Below are positions 39,092 through 48,746 of a stretch of 57,249 bases of DNA, piece after piece (position 1 is the first letter of the stretch; every line of letters begins with the position of its first letter). Both the position numbers and the translations under genes were made by a program. The notes below the pieces were generated by a model. It made no database searches. It was given only the letters and a program-made list of their open reading frames with translations, and was not told where the DNA came from. Origin of the DNA: Methylobacterium sp. B4 (GTDB lineage: Bacteria; Pseudomonadota; Alphaproteobacteria; Rhizobiales; Beijerinckiaceae); contig NZ_QJJJ01000028.1 of assembly GCF_003201865.1 (NCBI RefSeq), positions 1 through 57,249 on the forward strand, given 5' to 3'.

Positions 39092-40177
39092 ATGGCAGCC
39101 TGGGTGAAGGGAGGCGCGGCGGATGTGGACGCGGCGGTCGAGGCCGCCGTCGACCTGCTCGCCGCGGCACGCGTTCCGGTGCTGGCGGGCCTGAGCGCCG
39201 ACGTCTCCGCGCTGCGCGCCGCCTATCGTCTCGCCGAAACGCTCGGCGCCTCGCTCGACCCGGTTTCCGGCCCCAGCGTCTACGCCGAACTCGGCGCGCT
39301 CAGCGCGGGCGGCGTCATGACCACGACCCGCGCCGAGACGATCGGCCGGGCCGACGTGGTGCTGGTCCTCGGCAATCGCCCCTGGGACGGCGACCTGATC
39401 GGAGAGATCGCCGCCGCGGCCCCGAGCCGCGGTCGCGCGGCGGGCGCCGAGCGCGCCCTGCTCTCGCTCGGCGGCCCGCAGAACGGCGCGATCCGCCACG
39501 TCGCCTACGCAGCCGAAGCCGGAGGCCTTGCCGTCTCGCTCGGGCATCTGCGCGCCTTCGCCAAAGGCCATCTCGCGGGCGAGGCCGCCTATGCCGATCT
39601 CGCCAAGCGCCTGTTCGCCGCGCGGTACGGCGTCGTCGTCTACGACCCGGAGGAGGTCGGCGAACTCGGCGTGGAGATGCTCCAGGGCCTGATCCGCGAC
39701 CTCAACGAAACCACCCGCTTCTTCGCGCTCACGCTCGCCGACCCGTTCCAGGGCCGGGCCGCCGTGCAGCTCTCGGCCTGGACCACGGGCCAGGCGCCCC
39801 GCGTCGGCTTCGGCCGACATCAGCCGGAACACGATCCCTGGCGCTTCGACAGCGCCCGCCAGATCGCCGCGGGCGAGGCCGACGCCGCCCTCTGGCTCGC
39901 CTCCCTGCCCGCTCCGCGCCCTGCTTGGCTCGGCAGCCTGCCCACGATCGCCATCGTCGGGGAGGGCTCGACGGAGGCGGCCGGCGAGACGGCCGACATC
40001 GTCATCACCGTGGGCGTGCCCGGCGAGGGCGTCGGCGGCGCGCTCTGGAACGAGCGGCGCGGCGTCATCGCCTATACCGAGCCCAAAGGCCCGTCGAAGA
40101 CCGCCGAAGCGCTGACCGCGTCGGGCGTGCTCGCCCGCATCCGTGATCGCCTCATCGAGAAAGGTGTCTCATGCTGA
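39092..40177 (+). CDS. fhcB: Formyltransferase/hydrolase complex subunit B
   Basis: 361 residues; related to FwdB of formylmethanofuran dehydrogenase, subunit of the complex that turns formyl-H4MPT into formate through methylofuran. The molybdopterin-type fold is still visible (VLAGLSADVSALRAAYRLAETLGASLDPVSGP; ADVVLVLGNRPWDGD; VGFGRHQPEHDPWRFDSARQIAAGEADAALWLAS). The only cysteine is the last residue, so the iron-sulphur and Mo/W ligands of FwdB are gone, consistent with a non-redox complex. It overlaps fhcA by 7 bases. Confidence 0.96.
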   Translation: MAAWVKGGAADVDAAVEAAVDLLAAARVPVLAGLSADVSALRAAYRLAETLGASLDPVSGPSVYAELGALSAGGVMTTTRAETIGRADVVLVLGNRPWDGDLIGEIAAAAPSRGRAAGAERALLSLGGPQNGAIRHVAYAAEAGGLAVSLGHLRAFAKGHLAGEAAYADLAKRLFAARYGVVVYDPEEVGELGVEMLQGLIRDLNETTRFFALTLADPFQGRAAVQLSAWTTGQAPRVGFGRHQPEHDPWRFDSARQIAAGEADAALWLASLPAPRPAWLGSLPTIAIVGEGSTEAAGETADIVITVGVPGEGVGGALWNERRGVIAYTEPKGPSKTAEALTASGVLARIRDRLIEKGVSC

Positions 40178-41817
40178 CCCGCATCCACGGCGGACGGGTC
40201 GTCGATCCGACGGCCGGGCGCGACGCCATCGGCGACGTCTGGATCGAGGACGGCCGCGTCGTCGCGCCGAGCGAGCGCGCGCCCGACCGGACCATCGACG
40301 CCACGGGCTGCGTGGTGATGGCCGGCGGCGTCGAGGTCCACTCGCACATCGCCGGCGGCAACGTCGTGATGAGCCGCCTGCTGCTGCCAGACCTCTACGT
40401 CAGCGAATCCGCGCCCAACGGCCACCCCTTCGCCCATGCCGGCGGCTCGGGCAGCTGGATCGGCGCCAATTACGCGCGGATGGGCTACACGACCGCGGTC
40501 GAGCCGGCCCTGCCGCCCTCGAACGCGCTGGCGACCCATCTCGAACTCGCCGACATCCCGCTGCTCGACCGCGGCGGGCTCGCGGTGATGGGCAACGACG
40601 ACCACCTGCTCCAGCTCCTGCGCGACGGCGAGGGCCGCCAAGCCGTTCGCGATCTCGTGCAGCAGACCCTGGCCCATTCGCGGGGCCTGGGCGTCAAGTG
40701 CATCAACGCGGGCGGCGCCTCGGCCTTCAAGGACGGCGTCTTGAAGCTCAGCCTCGACGACGAGATCCCCTGCTACGGTCTTTCCACGCGCAAGATCATG
40801 TCGGCCTTGCTCGACGCGGTGGAAGAGATCGGCGTGCCGCACCCGCTGCACGTCCACTGCAACAATCTCGGCCTGCCCGGCGCCGACGACTCGCTCGTCG
40901 CGACGCTGGAGGCGGCCGAAGGCCGGCGCATCCACTTCGCCCACGCCCAGTTCTACGCCTATGGCGTGGTCGATCCCGAGAACCCTATGACGGGCGGCTT
41001 CCGCTCGGCGGCCGAGCGCATCAACGCGGCGATGGAGGAGCACCCCAACGCGACCTACGACGTGGGTCAGGTGGTGTTCGGCCAGACGGTGACGATCTCG
41101 CTCGACATCCTGCGCCAGTTCGGCGGCCGCAAGGGCGCCAAGCCGAAGAAGTGGGTGCTGACGGCGGGCGATGCCGAGGGCGGCGGCGTGGTGCCGTTCC
41201 TCTACCGGCCGCGCGGCCCCGTCTCGTCCCTGCAATGGGCGATCGGCCTGGAACTGATGCTGCTCTCAAGCAATCCCGAGCGCACCATCCTGACCACGGA
41301 TCACCCGAACGGCGGCGTCTTCACCGAGTATCCGCGCATCATCCACCTGCTGATGGATACCGAGGAGCGCGCGAAGGAGATCGCGACGCTGCCGGCCATC
41401 GTCGGCGAGCGCTCCGGCCTGCCGAAGATCGAGCGCGAGTACACGTTCAGCGAGATCGCGCAGCTCACCCGCTCAGGTCCGGCCAAGCTCCTCGGCCTGA
41501 CCGATCGCGGCCACCTGCGCGAGGGCGCCAAGGCCGACGTCGCGATCTACCGCGACGAGCGGGACCGCACGGCGATGTTCTCCCGCGCCAAGCTGGTGCT
41601 GAAGGACGGCCAACCGATCGTCGAGGACGGCGAAGTTGTCGCCTGGTTCTCGGGCAAGACGCTCAGCCTCGACGTCGAGGCCGATGCGGGCATGGAAAAG
41701 CGCGCCGAGAGTTACCTGCAGGACCGCTTTGGCGCCGGGCTCGACACCTTCGCGGTGCCGGATGCCGCCTTCCCGGAGAATACCGGGACGTTCGAAGACG
41801 TGGCGTGTCGGGCATGA
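40171..41817 (+). CDS. fhcA: Formyltransferase/hydrolase complex subunit A
   Basis: 548 residues of the amidohydrolase superfamily; hydrolyses the formyl group from formylmethylofuran, giving formate. Metal ligands appear kept: His57 and His59 (VHSHIAGG), Lys176 as the carboxylated lysine (GVKCINAGG), His227 and His229 (LHVHC), and Asp377 (TTDHPNGG). Second gene of fhcBADC; ends 25 bases before fhcD. Confidence 0.97.
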   Translation: MLTRIHGGRVVDPTAGRDAIGDVWIEDGRVVAPSERAPDRTIDATGCVVMAGGVEVHSHIAGGNVVMSRLLLPDLYVSESAPNGHPFAHAGGSGSWIGANYARMGYTTAVEPALPPSNALATHLELADIPLLDRGGLAVMGNDDHLLQLLRDGEGRQAVRDLVQQTLAHSRGLGVKCINAGGASAFKDGVLKLSLDDEIPCYGLSTRKIMSALLDAVEEIGVPHPLHVHCNNLGLPGADDSLVATLEAAEGRRIHFAHAQFYAYGVVDPENPMTGGFRSAAERINAAMEEHPNATYDVGQVVFGQTVTISLDILRQFGGRKGAKPKKWVLTAGDAEGGGVVPFLYRPRGPVSSLQWAIGLELMLLSSNPERTILTTDHPNGGVFTEYPRIIHLLMDTEERAKEIATLPAIVGERSGLPKIEREYTFSEIAQLTRSGPAKLLGLTDRGHLREGAKADVAIYRDERDRTAMFSRAKLVLKDGQPIVEDGEVVAWFSGKTLSLDVEADAGMEKRAESYLQDRFGAGLDTFAVPDAAFPENTGTFEDVACRA

Positions 41818-41842
41818 TGTCGAGGGTGATGGGACGGAATCG

Positions 41843-42778
41843 ATGAGCGACTTCACCCTCAACGGCATCAAGGTCGAGGACACCTTCGCCGAGGCCTTCG
41901 ACGTCGCGGGGACCGCGATCATCGTCACCAACGACACGCCGAAATGGGCGATGATCGCGGCGACGGTGATGACGGGCTTCGCCACCTCGGTGATCGGCTG
42001 CGGCGCCGAGGCCGGCATCGACGCCGAGCTGTCTCCCGAGGAAACGCCCGACGGGCGCCCCGGCGTGCGCATCCTGCTGTTCGGCTTCGAGCCGAACGGG
42101 CTCAAGGACCAACTCCTCAAGCGCGTCGGCCAGTGCATCCTCACCTGCCCCGGCACCGCCTGCTTTGCCGGCGTCGAGGGGCCGACCAAGATCAAGCTCG
42201 GCGGCGCGATCCGCTATTTCGGCGACGGCTTCGCGGTCGCCAAGCGGTTGCCCGACCATGAGGGCAAGATGCGCCGCTACTGGCGCATCCCCGTCATGGA
42301 CGGGGAGTTCCTGTGCGAGGATTCGGTGCGCGCGGTGGACGGCGCGGTCGGCGGCGGCAACCTGTTGTTCCTCGGCCGCAAGCACGCCGACACGCTCGTC
42401 GTCGCCGAGATCGCTGTCGAGGCGGCCAAGGCCGTGCCCGGCGCGATCCTGCCCTTCCCCGGCGGCATCGTCCGCTCCGGCTCGAAGGTCGGCGGGCGCA
42501 CCAAGGGCATGATGGCCTCCACCAACGACGCCTACTGCCCGACGCTGAAAGGCCGGGCCGGCTCGGCGCTGCCGCCCGAATGCGGCGTGGTGCTGGAGAT
42601 CGTCATCGACGCGCTGACGTCCGCGGCCGTCGCCGAGTCGATGCGCGCGGCGCTGCACGCCGCCACCGAGATCGGCGCCAAGCACGGGCTCGTGGCCGTC
42701 ACCGCCGGCAATTACGGCGGCAACCTCGGCCGGCACCACTACCACCTCCGCGACCTGTTGGAGAAACCCGCCGCATGA
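41843..42778 (+). CDS. fhcD: Formylmethylofuran--H4MPT formyltransferase (subunit D)
   Basis: 311 residues; moves the formyl group from formyl-H4MPT to methylofuran. The Ftr family pattern is intact: VEDTFAEAFDVAGTAIIVTNDTPKWAMIAATVMTGFATSVIGCGAEAGID, GRPGVRILLFGFEPNGLKDQLLKRVGQCILTCPGTACFAG, and ITAGNYGGNLGRHHYHLRDLL-like ending. It overlaps fhcC by ATGA. Confidence 0.97.
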   Translation: MSDFTLNGIKVEDTFAEAFDVAGTAIIVTNDTPKWAMIAATVMTGFATSVIGCGAEAGIDAELSPEETPDGRPGVRILLFGFEPNGLKDQLLKRVGQCILTCPGTACFAGVEGPTKIKLGGAIRYFGDGFAVAKRLPDHEGKMRRYWRIPVMDGEFLCEDSVRAVDGAVGGGNLLFLGRKHADTLVVAEIAVEAAKAVPGAILPFPGGIVRSGSKVGGRTKGMMASTNDAYCPTLKGRAGSALPPECGVVLEIVIDALTSAAVAESMRAALHAATEIGAKHGLVAVTAGNYGGNLGRHHYHLRDLLEKPAA

Positions 42779-43572
42779 GCACGCTGAGACTGCGCGGTGA
42801 TCTGCCGGAGCGGGTCGACCTTCTCAACATCACTCCCCTCGCCTTAAGCGGATTGTCCGAGGCCGAGGCGGGCAAGCTCGCCATCGGCACGAGCCGCCGC
42901 GGCCTGACCCTCGGCGACGTGTTCGAGATCCGCCTCGACGGCTCCGACAGCCTCGTGATCGAGGGCGGCTCGTCCCGGCTCGACCGGGTCGGCGCGGCCC
43001 TGTCCGAGGGCTCGATCCGGGTCGAGGGCGATGCCGGCCAGCGCCTCGGCGAGGGCATGGCAGGCGGCGCGCTCACGGTGACGGGCTCCGCCGGCCCCTA
43101 CGCCGCCACCGGCGCCACCGGCGGCACGATCACGATCCAGGGCGATGCCAGCGACCACGCGGGCGGCGCGGTCTACGCCGCCAAGGCCGGGCTCGACGGG
43201 GCCACGCTCGTGATCGGGGGCAAGGCGGGCGACCATCTCGGCGACCGCATGCGCCGCGGCATGATCCTGGCCGGTTCCGCCGGGGCCTTCGCGGCCTCCC
43301 GCATGATCGCGGGTACGATCCTCGTCTCCGGCGCGCTCGGCGACCATCCGGGCTACGGCATGCGCCGCGGCACGCTGATCGCCGGGAGCCACGGCGCGCT
43401 GCTGCCGACCTTCGTCGAGACGGGAACGCCGGATCTGGTCTTCACCCGGCTGCTGGCCCAGAGCCTCAAGCGCCTCAGCGTGCCGCAGGCCGGCCTGCTC
43501 GGCGGGACGCTCCGGCGCTATTCCGGCGATCTGGCGACGCTCGGCAAGGGCGAGATGTTCGTGCCGGCCTGA
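42775..43572 (+). CDS. fhcC: Formyltransferase/hydrolase complex subunit C
   Basis: 265 residues; FwdC/GltS-C-type right-handed beta-helix made of G-x-x-x-G repeats: GSIRVEGDAGQRLGEGMAGGALTVTGSAGPYAATGATGGTITIQGDASDHAGGAVYAAKAGLDGATLVIGGKAGDHLGDRMRRG. It scaffolds the complex and, in the studied enzyme, holds the polyglutamate arm of methylofuran. Last gene of fhcBADC. Confidence 0.96.
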   Translation: MSTLRLRGDLPERVDLLNITPLALSGLSEAEAGKLAIGTSRRGLTLGDVFEIRLDGSDSLVIEGGSSRLDRVGAALSEGSIRVEGDAGQRLGEGMAGGALTVTGSAGPYAATGATGGTITIQGDASDHAGGAVYAAKAGLDGATLVIGGKAGDHLGDRMRRGMILAGSAGAFAASRMIAGTILVSGALGDHPGYGMRRGTLIAGSHGALLPTFVETGTPDLVFTRLLAQSLKRLSVPQAGLLGGTLRRYSGDLATLGKGEMFVPA

Positions 43573-43717
43573 TCGGCAGGATTTTTCCGGCTTGGCACGG
43601 CAGGTCGCAGGAAAATGACTTGCCGGCCTGCCGTTTCCTCCCACCTTGCCTCGGACCGAGGCGCACGGCAGCGATCCGTTCCTGCCGCGGCGTCCTCTCC
43701 GAACCGAGGCCGCGCGC

Positions 43718-43924
43718 ATGTTCCTGCTCCTGTCCGTCTGCCTGATCGCCCAGCCGGCGAAGTGCCACGACGAGCGGATCAACCTGAACTACGACAATCC
43801 GAACCCCTTCCTGTGTCTGCGCAACTCGCAGAGCACGCTCGCGGCATGGCAGGAGGAGCATCCGGATTATCACGTGAAGAGCTGGCGCTGCGCCCCGAAG
43901 GGCAGTCTGCCCAAGGACCTGTAG
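43718..43924 (+). CDS. Small secreted cysteine-containing protein
   Basis: 68 residues from the ATG at 43718: MFLLLSVCLIAQPAKCHDE is a short signal-like segment, then RINLNYDNPNPFLCLRNSQSTLAAWQEEHPDYHVKSWRCAPKGSLPKDL. Four cysteines in total and the W-x-C ending recall small periplasmic proteins common in Hyphomicrobiales. It is 145 bases after fhcC and 90 before the histidine kinase. Function unknown. Confidence 0.7.
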   Translation: MFLLLSVCLIAQPAKCHDERINLNYDNPNPFLCLRNSQSTLAAWQEEHPDYHVKSWRCAPKGSLPKDL

Positions 43925-44014
43925 GCCGGGTCTGAAGCCGGCTCGGAGTCCCTTGAGGCACCGCGCGGGCGGTGACATGGTCCGGCTGCCGGTCCTGCGG
44001 CGGAGACGGAGATC

Positions 44015-45649
44015 ATGCGCTCGCTGAAAGCCCGGTTTGCCCTGCTGCTCGGTGGCACGGCCCTGCTCGCGCTGCTGGCGGCGGCCGGCGTGCTCTGGTC
44101 GATCCGGCTCACCGAGAACGTCATCGAGCGCACGCTGGCGGCCCAGCACCGGATGGAGCTTCTCGCCGAACTCTCCGGCCGGCTCGCGCAATACGGGTTC
44201 GCCGCCATCGAGAGCGTCGGCAACCCGGACGCGCCGCCCGAAGCGCTCTCCGTGACCCGCGACCGGGTCGATCAGGCGCTGACCCAGGTCGACGACGCCA
44301 TCGGCAGCGGCATGGCCCTGAGCAGCCGCCTGGAGGATCGCATCCAGTACGTCGCCCGCACCCGGCCGCTCGCCAACGTGCGCGCCGCTCGGGCGATGCT
44401 CGACCGGCAGGTCACCCTGGTGCGGCGGGAAACCGATCCCGACCGGCGCAAGACGGCGATGCAGGGCGCCCTCAACGCCTTCGGTGCCATGACGGGCCCG
44501 CCGCTCTCCCTGCTGATCGAGGCGGAGCGGCGCAGCATGAATGCGGGCTCGGAAGATGCCCGCACCCTGTCGCAGCGTCTCACCGCCGTCTCCCTCACCG
44601 CCGTGGCGCTGGCGCTCGCCTTCGTGGCGGTGCTCTACCGCTCGGTCACGCGGCCGACCCTGGCGCGGATCGAGGAGATCCGCCGGGCTGCCGGCGCGGT
44701 CGGCAGCGGGGCGCTCGACACCCGGCTCTCGGTCGAGACCCGCGACGAGCTCGGGCTCCTGGTGGCGAACTTCAACCGGATGGCGGCGCGGCTCGCCCGC
44801 CGCGAGGGCCGGCTCGCCGCCGACCGGGCCGCGCTGGAGGACACGGTCCAGGCCCGCACCGCCGATCTGCGTGCCGCCAACGAGCGGCTGGAGATGGTGG
44901 ACCGCTCGCGCCGCCGCTTCTTCGCCGATGTCAGCCACGAGCTGCGCACGCCGCTCACCGTCATCCTCGGCGAGTGCGACCTCGCCCAGAGATCGGCGGA
45001 GCGCGCGGGCGGCCGGGCCGTCGATCACGGACCCGTCTTCGCCACCATCCGCAAGCGGGCGCAGCGGCTCAAACGGCGGGTGGAGGATCTCCTGCGCGTG
45101 GCCCGCTCGGAATCCGGCCAGATCGAACTCGACCGGCGTAGCGTGAGCGCGGTCGCGGTGCTCGGCGACGCCGTGGACAGCGCGGGCTCCGAGGCGGCCC
45201 GCCGCCGGGTCGAGCTCAGCCTGGAGCCCGGCGACCGCGACATCGAGATCAGCGCCGACCCGGAATGGCTGCGTCAGGTCGTCGAGAGCCTGATCGACAA
45301 CGCCCTGCGCCACGCCACCGGCCTGACCCGCATCGTCGTTTCCCTGAGCGGGCGCGGCACAGCGCAGGGCAGCCGCGCCCGGATCGTGATCGAGGACGAC
45401 GGTCCCGGCTTCCCCGAGGAGGGCGAGGGACTGTTCGAGCGCTTCCGCCGCGAGGCCCGGCCCGGGGAAGCCGGCTTCGGCATCGGTTTGGCCCTGGCGC
45501 GCTGGGTCGTTGAGCGCCATGATGGCGCGATCAGCCTCGGCAGGGCCGAGCATGGCGGCGCGCGGGTGGTTCTCGACCTGCCCGCGCTCGATGACGGCGC
45601 CGTGCCGGAACGGAACGAGGCGGGGCAGGAGAGGATCGCCGCCGCATGA
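44015..45649 (+). CDS. mxbD: Sensor histidine kinase, probably MxbD
   Basis: 544 residues. Membrane segments at about 8-28 and 189-212 enclose a periplasmic helical sensor; HAMP and a coiled coil follow; HisKA has FFADVSHELRTPLTVILGE with His308; the ATPase domain has LIDNALRHATG, EDDGPGFPEEGEGLFERF and GFGIGLALARWVVERHDG. It overlaps the response regulator by 4 bases. In M. extorquens the mxbDM pair needed for methanol dehydrogenase expression has this make-up and, as I recall, lies between fhc and pqq. The symbol rests on that position, not on an alignment. Confidence 0.75.
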   Translation: MRSLKARFALLLGGTALLALLAAAGVLWSIRLTENVIERTLAAQHRMELLAELSGRLAQYGFAAIESVGNPDAPPEALSVTRDRVDQALTQVDDAIGSGMALSSRLEDRIQYVARTRPLANVRAARAMLDRQVTLVRRETDPDRRKTAMQGALNAFGAMTGPPLSLLIEAERRSMNAGSEDARTLSQRLTAVSLTAVALALAFVAVLYRSVTRPTLARIEEIRRAAGAVGSGALDTRLSVETRDELGLLVANFNRMAARLARREGRLAADRAALEDTVQARTADLRAANERLEMVDRSRRRFFADVSHELRTPLTVILGECDLAQRSAERAGGRAVDHGPVFATIRKRAQRLKRRVEDLLRVARSESGQIELDRRSVSAVAVLGDAVDSAGSEAARRRVELSLEPGDRDIEISADPEWLRQVVESLIDNALRHATGLTRIVVSLSGRGTAQGSRARIVIEDDGPGFPEEGEGLFERFRREARPGEAGFGIGLALARWVVERHDGAISLGRAEHGGARVVLDLPALDDGAVPERNEAGQERIAAA

Positions 45650-46353
45650 CGACGCGCGTATTGATCGTCGAGGATGACATCGACATCCGCGGCATTCTGG
45701 CTCGTGGGCTGGAGGCGGAAGGCTTCTCCGTCGGCGTGGCCGGCCGGGTCGAGGACGCACTGAGTGCCGCCCGGGACGAGGCCCCGGAGGCGGTGGTGCT
45801 CGACATCACCCTGCCCGACGGCTCGGGCCACGACGTCTGCCGCTCCCTGCGCGAAGGGGGCTATCCCGGAGCGATCCTGTTCCTGAGCGCTCGCGACGAG
45901 GTGCGCGACCGGGCCGAGGGGCTGGCGCTCGGCGCCGACGACTACATCGTCAAGCCCTTCGTCTTCGACGAGCTTCTGGCCCGGCTCCAAGTGCATCTGC
46001 TCCGGCGGCGGGAGGCGGACACCCCGCGCACCGTCTTCACGGCCGGCCGTTTGACCCTCGACGTCAACATCCGTCAGGTCAGCTTCGGCGAGGCCTCCGC
46101 CCGGCTCACCCCGCGGGAGGCGGAACTGCTCGCCCTGCTGATGCAGGAGGTCAACCGCCCGATCTCGCGCGGCGAGATCTTCGACCGGCTCTGGGCGAGC
46201 CAGGGCGGCCTCTCGCTCAACGTGGTCGATGTCTATGTCGGCTATCTCCGCTCGAAGCTCTCCGATTTCGTGCGCCTGGGCGGGCCCGTGATCGTCACGG
46301 TGCGCGGCAAGGGCTTCATGCTCGACCTGCGCGGCCAGGATTTCCGCCACTGA
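45646..46353 (+). CDS. mxbM: OmpR-type response regulator, probably MxbM
   Basis: 235 residues. Receiver domain: acidic pair at 10-11 (VEDDIDIR), phosphoacceptor Asp53 (VVLDITLPDGSG), Ser81 (FLSARD) and Lys103 (YIVKPF). The C-terminal winged helix has LTPREAELLALLMQEVNRPISRGEIFDRLWA and VDVYVGYLRSKLSDF, typical of OmpR/PhoB DNA-binding domains. It is coupled to the kinase upstream. If it is MxbM, it would govern methanol oxidation genes, perhaps including pqq and xox here. Confidence 0.78.
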   Translation: MTTRVLIVEDDIDIRGILARGLEAEGFSVGVAGRVEDALSAARDEAPEAVVLDITLPDGSGHDVCRSLREGGYPGAILFLSARDEVRDRAEGLALGADDYIVKPFVFDELLARLQVHLLRRREADTPRTVFTAGRLTLDVNIRQVSFGEASARLTPREAELLALLMQEVNRPISRGEIFDRLWASQGGLSLNVVDVYVGYLRSKLSDFVRLGGPVIVTVRGKGFMLDLRGQDFRH

Positions 46354-46673
46354 AGCGAAACTCAGGAGCGGAGCCTTCACTGCATCGGATGCGTGCTCTT
46401 CCCGGCGCCTTTCGGCGTCGCGCCCCAAAGACCTGTCTTCACGCAAGCCCGCAGGGGACACGCGTCCGAGCGTAACAGCCTGAACCTCCGGACCATCCAC
46501 CGAGAACCGGCTCGGAGAAATCCTCGTGGGCCGCTTCGCGGCAGCATCACGCGGGCTCGCGCAGGATCCATTGGAGGCCCCCAAGCGTGCGGCCGTCCTT
46601 ACAATATAGTGTAGTTTATTAATTCTGCCAGCGTAGGTTTTCGCGGACAAGCCGCGACTTCCTGCGAGGGACG
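46354..46673. other. Intergenic region before the chemotaxis receptor
   Basis: 320 bases without a credible gene. The last 75 bases include an AT-rich patch (TATAGTGTAGTTTATTAATT at about 46605-46624), the likely promoter of the receptor gene. Confidence 0.5.
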
Positions 46674-48746
46674 ATGACGATCAAGACCCGCTTGGTGGGC
46701 CTTATCACTCTGCTCAGCCTGACGATTTTTGTTTTCGCCGGCCATGGCAGCTTCGATGCCTGGAGAGAGTCGGAAAAGGCGCGCTACGCCCAGCAGCTCG
46801 CCGGCATGGTCTCGACGCTGACACGCGGCATGCAAGGCCTGCGCTACGAGCGCGGCGCCACGACCTCGGCCCTGGCTCTCGAACAGGACAATCTCGGTGC
46901 CAGCCTCGCCGACATGACGGCCCGCCGGAAGGCCGTCGACGGTTCGCTGTCCTCCGCAGGCGAACTCGTCTCCGCCACCGAACTGGATCTGAAGGCCGTC
47001 AGCGAGCGCTACGAGGATCTGCGCCGCATCCGCATCGAGGTCGACACCGCCCTCTCCAAGCCGGTCGCGGAGCGCGACAAGGCCCTCTCGCGCCGTATGG
47101 CCGAGCAGTCGGTCGCCCTGTTGCGGGCGCTCGAGGCGCTTATCGACACGACCGAGATGCGCCTGCGGCAGGCCGATCCCCGCATGTCCAACCTGCTCCG
47201 GGCGCGCGGTCTCTCCTGGACGACCCGGAACCTGGCCGGCGACGCCACGCTGATCGTCATCGACGTGCTGGCTCAGGACAAGCTGATCTCGGCCGCGCAG
47301 GCGACGGAATACGCGGCGCTCGATCGGGAGACGAAATTCGTCTTCCAGCTCGTGCAGTCGATCGCGGAGGGCGAAGCCGGGGCGGCCTCGCTCAAGGCGA
47401 CGATCAAGGCCGCGCAGACGAGCTATTTCGACGGGGTTCTGGCGGAGCGCATCCGGGTGGTGAACCCGGCCCTGGCGGATCGCTCGCTCGCGCGCCCCGG
47501 CGTGGCCGCCTACCGCAAGCAGTTCAATGTCGGGCTCGACGCCCTGGCGGACGTCGTCCTCGTCGCCGTCGCCGAACTCGACGACATGGCGCAGATCACG
47601 GCCGAGGCCGCTCGGCAGCGGCTTCTGCTGCAGGGGCTCCTGAGCGTGCTGGCGCTGGCCCTCGCCGTCGGCGGCGTGGTCTGGGTGGTGCGCGGCGTCA
47701 CGAATCCCCTCGTCGCGATGACCGGCATCATGACCCGGCTCGCCAATGGCGATGCCGGCCTCGACATCCCCTTCCGTCGGCGGCGCGACGAGATCGGCGC
47801 GATGGCCGGGACCGTCCAAGTGTTCAAGGAGAACCTGCTGCGCACCCGCGCGCTGGAAGAGGAGAGCGCGGCGGCGCGGGCTTCCGCCGAGGAGCAGCGC
47901 AAGGTCGGCATGCGGAAGATGGCCGACGCCTTCGAGGCCGCCGTCGGCGGCGTCCTGACCGAGGTTTCGGGCTCGGCGACGCAGTTGGAGGCGACGGCCC
48001 GGAGCATGAGCACCATCGCCAGCCAGACCGCGAGCCAGTCGTCCACCGTCGCGGTGGCCGCCGATCAGGCGGCGGCAAATGTCGGCATGGTTGCGGCCGC
48101 CGCCGAGCAACTCGGCGCCTCCGTCCTCGAAATCGGACGGCAGGTCGACGGGTCGGCCCATCTCGCCCGCGTCGTGGTCACGGAGGCCGACGCGACGGCC
48201 GAACTGGTGAACGCTCTCAAGGATGGCGCGACCCGCATCAACGACGTCGTCGGGATGATCGCCAGCATCGCCGGGCAGACGAACCTTCTCGCGCTCAATG
48301 CCACCATCGAGGCGGCCCGCGCGGGCGAGGCCGGTCGCGGCTTCGCCGTGGTCGCGGCGGAGGTCAAAGAGCTCGCCTCCCAGACCGCGCGGGCGACCGA
48401 GGAGATCTCCCAGCAGATCGCGATGATCCAGGGGTCGACGGACGAGGCCGTGCAGGCCGTCATCTCGATCACCGACCGCATCCGCGAGATTTCCGGCCTG
48501 ACGACCTCGATCGCGGCGGCGGTGGAGGAGCAGGGTGCGGCGACCCAGGAGATCGTCCGTAACGTCGCCCAGGCGGCCCAGGGCACCGGCGAGGTGACGA
48601 CGAACATCGCCCGCGTCGCAGGGACCGTCGAGGAGACCGGGGCGGCTTCCAGCCAAGTGCTCGCCTCGGCCACCCAACTCGCGCGGCAATCGGATCACCT
48701 CGGCCGGGAGGTGGCCCGCTTCCTGGGAACGGTGCGCGCCGCCTGA
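46674..48746 (+). CDS. Methyl-accepting chemotaxis protein with NIT-like sensor
   Basis: 690 residues. Membrane segment 1 at about 6-24; a long periplasmic all-helical domain (25-315) beginning RGMQGLRYERGATTSALALEQDN, which resembles nitrate-sensing (NIT) domains; membrane segment 2 at about 318-342; HAMP (NPLVAMTGIMTRLANGDAGLDIPFRRRRDEIG); and the signalling domain with the hairpin tip IASIAGQTNLLALNATIEAARAGEAGRGFAVVAAEVKELA. No C-terminal CheR pentapeptide (ends RFLGTVRAA). It separates the two-component pair from pqqA. Confidence 0.93.
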   Translation: MTIKTRLVGLITLLSLTIFVFAGHGSFDAWRESEKARYAQQLAGMVSTLTRGMQGLRYERGATTSALALEQDNLGASLADMTARRKAVDGSLSSAGELVSATELDLKAVSERYEDLRRIRIEVDTALSKPVAERDKALSRRMAEQSVALLRALEALIDTTEMRLRQADPRMSNLLRARGLSWTTRNLAGDATLIVIDVLAQDKLISAAQATEYAALDRETKFVFQLVQSIAEGEAGAASLKATIKAAQTSYFDGVLAERIRVVNPALADRSLARPGVAAYRKQFNVGLDALADVVLVAVAELDDMAQITAEAARQRLLLQGLLSVLALALAVGGVVWVVRGVTNPLVAMTGIMTRLANGDAGLDIPFRRRRDEIGAMAGTVQVFKENLLRTRALEEESAAARASAEEQRKVGMRKMADAFEAAVGGVLTEVSGSATQLEATARSMSTIASQTASQSSTVAVAADQAAANVGMVAAAAEQLGASVLEIGRQVDGSAHLARVVVTEADATAELVNALKDGATRINDVVGMIASIAGQTNLLALNATIEAARAGEAGRGFAVVAAEVKELASQTARATEEISQQIAMIQGSTDEAVQAVISITDRIREISGLTTSIAAAVEEQGAATQEIVRNVAQAAQGTGEVTTNIARVAGTVEETGAASSQVLASATQLARQSDHLGREVARFLGTVRAA

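Noticed and set aside
36272..40177. 1301-codon plus-strand frame containing fhcB
   Set aside because: Only the part from 39092 is real; upstream it is the shadow of mtdB and mptG. A giant fusion protein is not supported.
43475..45760. 761-codon minus-strand frame
   Set aside because: Antisense shadow of the histidine kinase and fhcC end, with no recognisable domain.
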